From Eubacteriales Family XIII. Incertae Sedis bacterium (lineage in GTDB: Bacteria; Bacillota; Clostridia; Peptostreptococcales; Anaerovoracaceae): DNA of 20,751 bases. The notes under the pieces were generated by a model. That model searched no databases. It was not told the origin of the DNA and saw only the letters and a program-made list of their open reading frames with translations. The stretch is taken from the NCBI GenBank assembly GCA_031289235.1, contig JAITPU010000014.1:1-20751 (forward strand). Direction: 5' to 3'. Below, piece by piece: positions 1 to 7,066 of this stretch. A program made the translations under genes and the position numbers. Numbering within the stretch: position 1 is the first letter of the stretch; each line of letters begins with the position of its first letter.

Positions 1-168
1 GGATTCGTCCGGCGTCAATCCGTTTGCGTCGATTTCGTCAATATCCATATCAAGAAAGCCGCTGTTGCCGCCGCTTCCTGCGCCAAGCGCAAGCGCCGCG
101 CTGACCGCAGCGACAATCAGTACAGCCGACACTGCAATCACGGCGCGAGTGCGTTTATTGTTTTTCAT
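1..168 (-). CDS. Partial secreted or membrane-anchored protein, N-terminus only
   Basis: Only the first 56 codons are inside the window; the frame is still open at position 1. The start is the ATG at 166-168, preceded by a GGAG ribosome binding site. The N-terminus has basic residues (MKNNKRTR), then a hydrophobic stretch at about residues 9-29 rich in Ala, Val and Leu, then a Gly/Ser stretch and an acidic segment (DMDIDEID). This is a signal peptide or signal anchor. There is no lipobox cysteine. It lies 89 bases downstream of the Cys-rich FeoB-associated gene on the same strand, so it may be the last gene of the iron operon, but that is inference. The function cannot be recognised from this fragment. 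Confidence 0.6.
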   Translation of the reverse strand, partial: MKNNKRTRAVIAVSAVLIVAAVSAALALGAGSGGNSGFLDMDIDEIDANGLTPDES

Positions 169-257
169 AATCGCTCCAAGCCTTTCGTCGAATCCACATA
201 GCGCGTATGGCGTTGATGCTTGCAATCACTACGACGCCGAGATCGCTTAATATATCA

Positions 258-440
258 TTATTTTGTGCGATAAACCGTATCGCTCAAACATTTCGAGCAA
301 CCCGAACAATCGCAGTCGCAGCCGATAGGTTTCCCTTTCCGCTTGTCGCGAACTATCCTGACGAGAATGGACGCGACAATAGCGAGAAGAATTATGCTGA
401 CTGCGATTGTTCCGAGATTGTCCGCTATAAATGTGAGCAT
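258..440 (-). CDS. FeoB-associated Cys-rich small membrane protein
   Basis: A 60-residue protein with one predicted membrane helix at about residues 8-30, a short basic stretch (RIVRDKRKGK), then a cysteine cluster at about 41-51 (CDCDCSGCSKC). This architecture is that of the small FeoB-associated Cys-rich membrane proteins found after feoB in many Firmicutes. The role is not established; the cysteines may bind iron near the cytoplasmic face of FeoB. The start is supported by GGAGG eight bases upstream, and the gene begins 18 bases after the feoB stop, so the two are almost certainly co-transcribed. Confidence 0.85.
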   Translation of the reverse strand: MLTFIADNLGTIAVSIILLAIVASILVRIVRDKRKGKPIGCDCDCSGCSKCLSDTVYRTK

Positions 441-458
441 ATTCCATTCCTCCCTGTA

Positions 459-2942
459 TTAGGCGTCCATAGCGAGATTGTTTGATTTCAACGAATTGTC
501 TTTTGGATACGGTCTGAGCAGCAACCACAGAAACAAACCGAGCAAAACGAATGCGACAACCGTTCCGCCGCCAAAGTAACCGCTTGAGAACAGCATTCCA
601 AATTGATAAATGCACAGCGACACGATATAGGCGAAGCCGCATTCATAACCTACAGCAATCCAAAACCATTTCACATTGTTCATTTCGCGCTTGATTGCCC
701 CCATAGCGGCAAAGCAAGGTGCGCACAGCAGGTTGAACACGAGGAAAGAGAAAGCGGTCAGCGTGGTAAAACTTGTCGCGAACCTCCCCCAAATTTCCGT
801 ACCGTTTTCGCTGACCTCGGCGAACCCGAACAAAATTCCGAATGTACCGACAACGTTTTCTTTCGCGATCAGCCCGGTGATTGCTGCGACAGCGGATTTC
901 CAGTTGCCCCAACCAAGCGGAGCGAATATCCACGCGATGGCGGACCCCAGATTGGCGAGGATACTGTCGGACATATCCACCATGCCAAAAGACCCGTCTT
1001 TCAGGCCAAAACTCGATGTGAACCATACAAAGATTGTAGCCAAAAGTATAATCGTACCCGCTTTTTTGATAAATGACCAGCCGCGTTCCCACATGCTGCG
1101 CAGTATACTGCCGACAGTCGGCCAATGATAGGTGGGAAGTTCCATAACGAACGGCGCGACATCACCCGAAAACAATTTTGTTTTTTTCAGGATAATACCG
1201 GAGCAGATGATTGCGGTAATGCCAATAAAATAGGCGCTTCCTCCGACCCACCACGCTCCGCCGAACAATGCGCCCGCGATCAAAGCGATAATAGGCAGTT
1301 TGGCGCTGCATGGGATAAATGTTGTGGTTATAACTGTCATTCGCCTGTCACGTTCGCTTTCAATGGTTCGTGAAGACATGATTCCGGGAACTCCGCAACC
1401 CGTACCGATTAAAATCGGTATAAACGACTTGCCGGACAGCCCGAAGCGCCGAAAGATTCTGTCCATGATAAAAGCGATACGCGCCATATAGCCGCAGCCT
1501 TCCAAGAAAGCGAGAAACATAAAAAGTATAAGCATCTGCGGTACAAAGCCGAGCACCGCTCCGACACCCGCTATAATTCCATCAAGAATCAAAGCTTGAA
1601 GCCAATCAGCGCAGTTGATTGCTTCGAGGGCGCTGCCGAGCAGCACGGGGATACCGGGTATCCATATGCCGTAATCGGCGGGGTCGGGTTCTTCTATCGT
1701 TAAGGCTGTTTCAAAATTGGCGGGGGAAACCGGCAAAGTTTCTATAACATTGCCTTCTTCGTCCTCTGTTTCAACATAGGCGGTAATTTCCGAGGCGGAA
1801 GCCTCATCAATGAAATTCTTTATAAGCGCTTCATCCGTTTCGTCGGTTTCCAGGACTTCGCTCATCGCGGCGGTGTCAATACCCGATTCCTCAGCGGCGG
1901 CGAGAAAAGCGTCTATTTTAGCTTGCTCCGACTCATAATCGCCCGCGGCTTCCCCGTAAGCGGACGAGCCGATTCCCGCCAAGTGCCAGCCGTCGCCGAA
2001 TACACCGTCATTAGCCCAATCGGTGGCGATCGTACCGACAGAAGTAATGGAAACAAAATATATGAGAAACATCACTGCCGCAAAAATCGGGAGTGCGAGA
2101 AAGCGATTAGTTACCACTTTGTCGATTTTGTCGCTTGCCGACAGTTTGCCCTTGTTCTTGATTTTACGGCAGTCCTTGATGATACTGTCAATGTAGGTGT
2201 ATCGTTCGGCGGTGATTATGCTTTCACTGTCATCGCCAAACTCGGTCTCACAGGTTTTAATGTCGCTCTCGATGTGCGCGACCTGTTCTTGTAAAAGCTC
2301 CAATTTTTCAATGATTTTTGGATCGCGTTCGAACAGCTTTATGGAATACCACCGCTGACGTTCTTCGGGAAGATTATGCAAAACCGCTTCTTCGATATGT
2401 GCCAGCGTGTGTTCCACGCCTCCGGAAAAGCTGTGCTGCGGCAAGGTCGCCGCCAGCTTAGACGCGTTTATCGCCAGTTCTGCCGATTGCATAACGCTCT
2501 CGCCCTTGAGTGCGGAAATCTCAATGACTTGACAACCCAGTTCCTTCGACAACCGCGCCGTATCAAGCTTGTCGCCGTTTTTGCGCACCACGTCCATCAT
2601 ATTGACAGCAACCACTACCGGAATGCCAAGCTCGGTAAACTGTGTGGTTAGATATAGATTGCGTTCAAGATTCGTGCCGTCGATGATATTGAGTATTGCG
2701 TCCGGCCGTTCATCAATGAGATAGTTCCGCGCCACGACTTCTTCTAAGGTGTAGGGTGAAAGCGAATAAATACCCGGAAGGTCTATAATCACAACGTCCT
2801 TGTGATTCTTCAGATTGCCTTCTTTTTTCTCAACAGTCACGCCCGGCCAGTTGCCGACAAACTGATTTGAGCCTGTCAACGCGTTGAAAAGTGTAGTCTT
2901 GCCGCTGTTCGGATTGCCGGCGAGAGCGATTTTGATAGACAT
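459..2942 (-). CDS. feoB: Ferrous iron transport protein B (FeoB)
   Basis: This 827-residue protein is the membrane permease for Fe(II), with an N-terminal GTPase. Seen in the sequence: G1 GNPNSGKT at residues 9-16, a G2 threonine at 36, G3 DLPG at 54-57, G4 NMMD at 114-117 and G5 SAL near 143. A helical guanine-nucleotide-dissociation-inhibitor-like stretch follows to about 275. The C-terminal half has multiple membrane helices and two gate regions, including the conserved CGYMARIAF and GTGCGVPGIMSSRTIESE motifs. Between the first and second membrane regions is a long, very acidic segment (about residues 305-428) that makes the protein longer than most FeoB. The start has AGGAGG seven bases upstream. 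It lies 200 bases after a feoA gene and 18 bases before the Cys-rich gene. Confidence 0.97.
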   Translation of the reverse strand: MSIKIALAGNPNSGKTTLFNALTGSNQFVGNWPGVTVEKKEGNLKNHKDVVIIDLPGIYSLSPYTLEEVVARNYLIDERPDAILNIIDGTNLERNLYLTTQFTELGIPVVVAVNMMDVVRKNGDKLDTARLSKELGCQVIEISALKGESVMQSAELAINASKLAATLPQHSFSGGVEHTLAHIEEAVLHNLPEERQRWYSIKLFERDPKIIEKLELLQEQVAHIESDIKTCETEFGDDSESIITAERYTYIDSIIKDCRKIKNKGKLSASDKIDKVVTNRFLALPIFAAVMFLIYFVSITSVGTIATDWANDGVFGDGWHLAGIGSSAYGEAAGDYESEQAKIDAFLAAAEESGIDTAAMSEVLETDETDEALIKNFIDEASASEITAYVETEDEEGNVIETLPVSPANFETALTIEEPDPADYGIWIPGIPVLLGSALEAINCADWLQALILDGIIAGVGAVLGFVPQMLILFMFLAFLEGCGYMARIAFIMDRIFRRFGLSGKSFIPILIGTGCGVPGIMSSRTIESERDRRMTVITTTFIPCSAKLPIIALIAGALFGGAWWVGGSAYFIGITAIICSGIILKKTKLFSGDVAPFVMELPTYHWPTVGSILRSMWERGWSFIKKAGTIILLATIFVWFTSSFGLKDGSFGMVDMSDSILANLGSAIAWIFAPLGWGNWKSAVAAITGLIAKENVVGTFGILFGFAEVSENGTEIWGRFATSFTTLTAFSFLVFNLLCAPCFAAMGAIKREMNNVKWFWIAVGYECGFAYIVSLCIYQFGMLFSSGYFGGGTVVAFVLLGLFLWLLLRPYPKDNSLKSNNLAMDA

Positions 2943-2995
2943 ATATTTGCCTCCTGTTAGCTTGTCTTTTTTCCGTCATGCTGCGTTGGCAGAAC

Positions 2996-3020
2996 CCGCT
3001 GATACCAACAGTATCAGCGG
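2996..3020. repeat. Perfect inverted repeat in the feoA-feoB gap
   Basis: The arms CCGCTGATAC (2996-3005) and GTATCAGCGG (3011-3020) are perfectly complementary, with a five-base loop. No T-run follows on either strand, so it is not a standard intrinsic terminator. It lies in the 200-base gap between feoA and feoB and could be an RNA stem affecting processing or stability of the operon transcript. Its flanks resemble the intergenic repeats at 7792-8033 and 8575-8630. Confidence 0.6.
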
Positions 3021-3141
3021 AACCTACCGTCTTGCCTGACGAAAAAAATCCCGCGCCAAATCTGCAAAGTTTATTTTCAAGCATTTCCTTAGCAGCTTAT
3101 TAAATGCGAAGAATTTTTATATCTCCGCTTGCGAAATGCGC

Positions 3142-3363
3142 TTATTCAACTTCGATGATTTCCGCGTCGGCTTTTCTCAGCGACAGTTCGTAGCCGCGCA
3201 CCGTAACTTCGACGGGGTCGCCGAGCGGCGCGACCTTACGGACGAAAAGCTCCACGCCCTTGGTAATGCCCATTTCCATAATCCTGTGCTTCGTGGCGCC
3301 GCCGCCTGTGATTTTCGCGACGCGCACGGTGTTGCCGCATTGAACGTTCTTCAGTGTTTGCAC
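3142..3363 (-). CDS. feoA: FeoA-domain protein (feoB-proximal copy)
   Basis: A 73-residue protein made of one FeoA (SH3-like) domain. FeoA proteins are small cytosolic partners thought to modulate FeoB. Seen: the family pattern of an early hydrophobic strand, a Gly-rich turn (ITGGGATKHRIMEMGITKG), then VELFVRKVAPLGDPVEVTVRGYELSLRKADAEIIEV, in which the G-x-P-V-E-V and 'LRK-x-A' segments are typical. The start is GTG at 3361-3363, with AAGGAG seven bases upstream. It follows a second feoA 13 bases upstream and precedes feoB by 200 bases. Confidence 0.93.
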   Translation of the reverse strand: MQTLKNVQCGNTVRVAKITGGGATKHRIMEMGITKGVELFVRKVAPLGDPVEVTVRGYELSLRKADAEIIEVE

Positions 3364-3376
3364 AATGAATCTCCTT

Positions 3377-3586
3377 TCAAACCATAATTTTTCTTGCCAT
3401 TTCGTGGCTTATCGCCACGCGCGATTCTTTGATATTGACGATTACATTGCCGCTGATTTTCGTGATAATTGTAACGTAACTGCCCGGCACGAAGCCGAGA
3501 TTTTCAAGAAACTGCCGAGTTTCCGCCTTGCCGCCGACTTTTTTGATTAAATTTTGTTCGCCGGCCTTAGCCATTGTTAAAGGCAT
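3377..3586 (-). CDS. feoA: FeoA-domain protein (regulator-proximal copy)
   Basis: A second, divergent FeoA-domain protein of 69 residues. The frame is open to an ATG at 3622, but I choose the ATG at 3586 (MPLTMAKAGEQN...). That start has an AGGA ribosome binding site eight bases upstream and matches the usual FeoA N-terminus; the longer start would overlap the regulator gene by 11 bases and add a basic tail. The domain pattern is visible: FLENLGFVPGSYVTIITKISGNVIVNIKESRVAISHEMARKI. Two separate FeoA proteins with one FeoB are common in Clostridia. It lies between the arsR-type gene (26-base gap) and the other feoA (13-base gap), so it belongs to the same operon. Confidence 0.9.
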   Translation of the reverse strand: MPLTMAKAGEQNLIKKVGGKAETRQFLENLGFVPGSYVTIITKISGNVIVNIKESRVAISHEMARKIMV

Positions 3587-3611
3587 CGTACCCGTCCTTC
3601 CTCTTTTCCAA

Positions 3612-3986
3612 TTATCCCGCATCCCGGATTATGTGGAGCATCCCCTGGCGAAAGACGTTCTCCACATGCTCGTCGTCAAGAGCATAGTACACGATCTTGC
3701 CGTCTCTCCGGTATTTGACGAGCTGAGTTTGACGGAGCACTTTTAAGTGGTGCGATATTGCGGGTTGCGTCATATCTAAAAGCGCGGCAATGTCACAAAC
3801 GCACATTTCAGACAAAATCAACGCATTGATGATCTTAAGCCTGCTGGGGTCGTTCAGAACTTTGAACAACTCGGCTATTTTTTGCAACTCGGAATCTGTA
3901 CTCAGACCGCCTCTGACAACGTCAATTACATCTTCATGAATAACAGTATTTGTATACAGGGCATAGGTTTCTTTTGTCGTGACCAC
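3612..3986 (-). CDS. ArsR/SmtB-family metal-responsive repressor heading the feo operon
   Basis: A 124-residue winged-helix regulator. The start is GTG, with GGAGG a short distance upstream. Seen: an ArsR-type core (about 33-120), the helix-3 motif EMCVCD with Cys62 and Cys64, and the recognition-helix region TQPAISHHLKVLRQ. A helix-5 metal-site pattern Asp105-x-His107-x10-His118 matches the SmtB/CzrA-type site, except that the usual fourth ligand is Arg121. No N-terminal cysteine is present, unlike CadC. Such repressors leave DNA when they bind metal. It is the first gene of the operon and has two palindromes upstream that look like its own operators, which suggests autoregulation and control of feoA-feoB. 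Which metal it senses cannot be told. Fur or DtxR proteins are the usual feo regulators. Confidence 0.9.
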   Translation of the reverse strand: MVTTKETYALYTNTVIHEDVIDVVRGGLSTDSELQKIAELFKVLNDPSRLKIINALILSEMCVCDIAALLDMTQPAISHHLKVLRQTQLVKYRRDGKIVYYALDDEHVENVFRQGMLHIIRDAG

Positions 3987-4002
3987 TGATCTTCACCTCC
4001 AA

Positions 4003-4030
4003 CAATACATAAACATATGTTTATGTATTG
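4003..4030. promoter_or_regulatory. Candidate ArsR operator 1, perfect 28-base palindrome
   Basis: Positions 4003-4016 and 4017-4030 are exact reverse complements. The central core is ATAAACATATGTTTAT (4009-4024). It lies just upstream of the ribosome binding site and GTG start of the ArsR-type gene. AT-rich dyads of this kind next to the gene are typical ArsR/SmtB binding sites. Confidence 0.75.
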
Positions 4031-4140
4031 GCGCAACATTTTCCTTAAATTCCGTCAAGAACAAAACACAATATTGCAATAAAATAGGGATTATAATATT
4101 TCCCGGAGGATTTTCATTTCTATAAACCTTGCATATTTAT

Positions 4141-4164
4141 ATATATAAGCATACGTTTATATAT
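4141..4164. promoter_or_regulatory. Candidate ArsR operator 2, imperfect 24-base palindrome
   Basis: Ten of twelve positions pair across the dyad. The core ATAAGCATACGTTTAT (4145-4160) matches operator 1 at 14 of 16 positions, giving a shared core ATAARCATAYGTTTAT. It begins four bases downstream of the predicted -10 box and covers the expected transcription start. The two dyad centres are 136 bases apart, about thirteen helical turns. Confidence 0.7.
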
Positions 4165-4167
4165 TCT

Positions 4168-4196
4168 GTTTTAACATATCCCGCAAGCTTTGTCAA
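4168..4196 (-). promoter_or_regulatory. Sigma-A-type promoter for the arsR-feoA-feoA-feoB operon
   Basis: On the minus strand there is a perfect -35 box TTGACA (4196-4191), a 17-base spacer and a -10-like TAAAAC (4173-4168). Transcription would start near 4161, inside operator 2, and the transcript would have a leader of about 175 bases before the GTG start. Confidence 0.6.
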
Positions 4197-4225
4197 TGCG
4201 GAATTTGAAATTTCCCGATTATGGT

Positions 4226-5614
4226 TTACAGAAGCGCTATAGCTTCGCGAACGCTGTTTACGCCGGCGAGCCGTATTGCGTCCGCGCCGCCGCGCAGTTT
4301 TTCAACGTTCTTCTTCGGCAGGATCACGCGGGAAAAGCCTAAGCGGGCGGCTTCGTTTACGATCTTATCCGCGTGCCGCACCGAACGCAGGTCGCCGGTC
4401 AGGCTGATTTCGCCGATTGCCAGCGTTTTCGCGCCGGCGGGAATTCCCCGGAAGCTGGAATAAATGGCGAGAGCGACGGCAAGATCTAAGGAAGTGCCTT
4501 CGGGTTTCACGCCTCCCACCACGTTTACATAAACATCCTGATTCGTCAGGGAAATTCCCGCTCTCCGTTCCAGTACCGCGAGGATCATGTTGAGCCGGGG
4601 CGCTTCTACTCCAAGGGCGGAGCGCCGGGCGAAACCGACGTTGGCAGGCGCGGTAAGCGCCTGAAGTTCCAAAAGCAGCGGTCTGGTTCCCTCGTAGATC
4701 GCGGTGGCGACAGCGCCTTCCGCGTCGGCGTCCATGCCGTCGAGGAAGCTTTTCGACAGGTTTTCGATCGGGATCAGACCGCTTTCACCCATCTCAAAAG
4801 CGCCTATCTCGCTGGTGGTTCCGAAACGGTTTTTGTTTGAACGCAGGATGCGGAGATCCTGATCGCGTTCGCCTGTGAACAGCAGCACGCAGTCCACAAG
4901 GTGTTCTACGATTTTCGGGCCGGCCAGATCTCCGCTTTTTGTCACGTGAGCTACGATGAACACGGGAATGCCGTCGTTTTTGCCGAATCTCATCAGCTCG
5001 CCGGTGCATGTTCTGACCTGGGATACGCTGCCGGGCGCCGATTCCAAATATCCGGAATACATGGTCTGGATGGAATCGACGATGAGGAAAGAGGGTTTCG
5101 TGCGGGAAATTACATCAAAAATCCGCTCCATATTTGTTTCCGCAAGGAGGTAGAGCCGGCGCGGCAGGTTAGGGCATACGCGATCCGCGCGCATCCGTAT
5201 CTGTTCTTCGGATTCTTCGCCGGATACGTAAAGAACCGGCCCGTATTTCTCCGCTATATGAGCGGCGGCTTCCAGAATGACGGTGGATTTGCCTATGCCG
5301 GGTTCCCCGGCGACCAGCGTGAGGGAACCTTTTACGAGTCCGCCGCCCAGCACTCGGTTAAGTTCCGAAATCCCGGTATCCATGCGTTCGTATTCTCCGG
5401 ATTTCACTTCGAACAGGCTGACCGCGCCGGCTTGTCTTTCGGATCCGGCGGAATGTCCGCCGATGCCCGGCTGTCGGTTCGCGCCTGTCGCGCCGGCCGG
5501 CGATATCCGTTCTTCCACGAAGCTGTTCCACGCGCCACAGATACATTGACCGGCCCACTTGGGGCTTTCATAGCCGCATTCCTGACACACGAAGACGGTT
5601 TCTTTTTTCGACAT
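4226..5614 (-). CDS. radA: DNA repair protein RadA (Sms)
   Basis: A 462-residue RecA-like ATPase that drives branch migration during recombinational repair. Seen: an N-terminal zinc ribbon at residues 10-26, Walker A GEPGIGKST at 103-111, Walker B-like FLIVDSIQTM near 177, the RadA-specific KNRFG motif at 261-265, and a C-terminal Lon-protease-like domain from about 290 (GGVKPEGTSLDLAVALAIYSS). The length is normal. An oddity is that the second cysteine pair of the zinc ribbon reads Cys24-Ile-Cys26, whereas the usual spacing is C-x-x-C. The start has an AAAGG site. It begins 15 bases after the histidine kinase stop, so it is probably in the same operon. Confidence 0.97.
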   Translation of the reverse strand: MSKKETVFVCQECGYESPKWAGQCICGAWNSFVEERISPAGATGANRQPGIGGHSAGSERQAGAVSLFEVKSGEYERMDTGISELNRVLGGGLVKGSLTLVAGEPGIGKSTVILEAAAHIAEKYGPVLYVSGEESEEQIRMRADRVCPNLPRRLYLLAETNMERIFDVISRTKPSFLIVDSIQTMYSGYLESAPGSVSQVRTCTGELMRFGKNDGIPVFIVAHVTKSGDLAGPKIVEHLVDCVLLFTGERDQDLRILRSNKNRFGTTSEIGAFEMGESGLIPIENLSKSFLDGMDADAEGAVATAIYEGTRPLLLELQALTAPANVGFARRSALGVEAPRLNMILAVLERRAGISLTNQDVYVNVVGGVKPEGTSLDLAVALAIYSSFRGIPAGAKTLAIGEISLTGDLRSVRHADKIVNEAARLGFSRVILPKKNVEKLRGGADAIRLAGVNSVREAIALL

Positions 5615-5629
5615 AAACGCCCTTTCCGC

Positions 5630-7066
5630 TTATCTGTTAAGCTCAAACCAAAAGGTGCTGCCTCTTCCCAATTCGCTGCTCACGCCGAACTTCGCGTCGT
5701 GCAGCGTAAGTATTTCTCTGACTATGGAAAGTCCAAGCCCGGCGCCCTGAGCATTCCGTTGGCGGTTGCCGCTCGCGCGAAAGTAGCGTTCCCAGATGCC
5801 GGCGAGTTCGTTTTGCGGAATGCCGGGGCCGTGGTCGGTGACGGAACAACGCACGTGAGCGTCGGATTCCGCCATATCTATTTCGATGATTTTATCTTCG
5901 CCGCTGAACTGGACAGCGTTGTTGATAAGGTTTGAAAGGACCTGTTTTATTTTATTTTCATCGCCGAGTACGCGTCCATCCCCGTTTGCGTGGAAAACCA
6001 AGCTGTAACCGTCCCTTTCGGAGAGAATCCCGTAAGAGCTGAGGATATTCTCAACGGTGTTTTTCAGCGAGAACGTGGAAAGCGAAAGAGAATCGCGGCC
6101 CGACTGTATTTTGGAAAGCGCCAGAATGTCGCTTACCAGCACGTTAAGGCGGTCCGCCTCATCAATTATCACCTGAAGATGAGCGACGCGCTTTTCCGGA
6201 TCGCCGCCTGAAAGGTCACGGATCATTTCCGCGTAGGATTTTACCATGGTAAGAGGCGTGCGTAAATCGTGAGAAATGTTGGCAAGCAAATCTTTTTGCA
6301 TGTTATCGGCCTTCGCCAGTTTGGCGGAGGTGTAGGTCAGTGTATCGGCAAGTTTGGTGATTTCGGAATAGCGGCCGCCTTCAAATTCGACGCCGTAGTG
6401 CCCTTCTGCCAACTGCGCCGCGGAATTCGTGATGCGTACTAAAGGCCGCGTCACCATTTTTGAAATATAAAAGGATAACAGGAACGCGAGGAGCAGGGAA
6501 ATGACAGTGACATAGCTTAGCTGGCTTGCCAGAATATCCACGGTTGATTCGACGGGATACAAAGGCGAAAAAATGTAGAGATAGACTTCATTTTCTTCTG
6601 TCTCGTTGAGATAAGCGCAGTAGGCGAGTATGTTGGTGTTGCTGGAAGAATTGTTTATGATGGCTGACACGTTATTGACGTTGTCGCGCAGCAATTTCGC
6701 CTTGAGCTGGGACATTTCCCGGTGAAGGACGGCTGAAGGGTTGATATCGGGAAATATGGAGGACGACTGAGATCCGCCAAAACTGTAGGGAGAGAACAGG
6801 ATCGTGCCGTTTCGGGCTTCAATTTGCACATACAGGTCGTTTTTTTGTGTGATGGCGACGATCTGCGAAAACAGGTCATCCTGTCCGTATTTGTCGGCTA
6901 TGGACGCGGCAATGCGCCGGGTTTCGTCTATTTTCATTTCCTGATAATAAATGTTAAGGAAAAAAATCTGCAAAAACCGTAAAATCAGCATCAAAATCAA
7001 GGCAAACAGCACGAAATACAACCATAAGCGAAATTTTAAGCTGTTAAAATCAATTCTAAGCTTCAA
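5630..7066 (-). CDS. Membrane sensor histidine kinase
   Basis: A 478-residue two-helix sensor kinase. Seen: membrane helix 1 at about residues 13-36, an extracytoplasmic sensor region of about 37-178, membrane helix 2 at about 183-202, a HAMP linker to about 250, and a HisKA domain with the phospho-accepting His266 in SHDLRTPL. The ATPase domain has N-box NLINNA near 379-384, G1 DHGPGI at 411-416, F-box WERYF and G2 GAGLGLSIV at 441-449. All catalytic motifs are intact. The start is TTG at 7066, overlapping the response regulator gene by 11 bases, which indicates coupled translation. The sensor region has no domain I recognise, so the stimulus is unknown. The partner is the regulator immediately upstream. 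Confidence 0.95.
   Translation of the reverse strand: MKLRIDFNSLKFRLWLYFVLFALILMLILRFLQIFFLNIYYQEMKIDETRRIAASIADKYGQDDLFSQIVAITQKNDLYVQIEARNGTILFSPYSFGGSQSSSIFPDINPSAVLHREMSQLKAKLLRDNVNNVSAIINNSSSNTNILAYCAYLNETEENEVYLYIFSPLYPVESTVDILASQLSYVTVISLLLAFLLSFYISKMVTRPLVRITNSAAQLAEGHYGVEFEGGRYSEITKLADTLTYTSAKLAKADNMQKDLLANISHDLRTPLTMVKSYAEMIRDLSGGDPEKRVAHLQVIIDEADRLNVLVSDILALSKIQSGRDSLSLSTFSLKNTVENILSSYGILSERDGYSLVFHANGDGRVLGDENKIKQVLSNLINNAVQFSGEDKIIEIDMAESDAHVRCSVTDHGPGIPQNELAGIWERYFRASGNRQRNAQGAGLGLSIVREILTLHDAKFGVSSELGRGSTFWFELNR

Noticed and set aside
247..642. A 131-codon open frame on the minus strand
   Set aside because: It overlaps the end of feoB and the Cys-rich gene in another frame and has arginine-rich shadow composition.
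3587..3622. Extended start for the regulator-proximal FeoA
   Set aside because: It would overlap the ArsR-type gene and add 12 residues not expected for the family; the ATG at 3586 has a ribosome binding site.
3987..4225. Fur or DtxR box upstream of the feo operon
   Set aside because: I saw no GATAATGATAATCATTATC-like or DtxR-like dyad; the dyads present share an ArsR-like core instead.
4901..5935. A 344-codon open frame on the plus strand
   Set aside because: It lies antisense to radA and the histidine kinase, which have complete domain motifs; it shows no recognisable domain.
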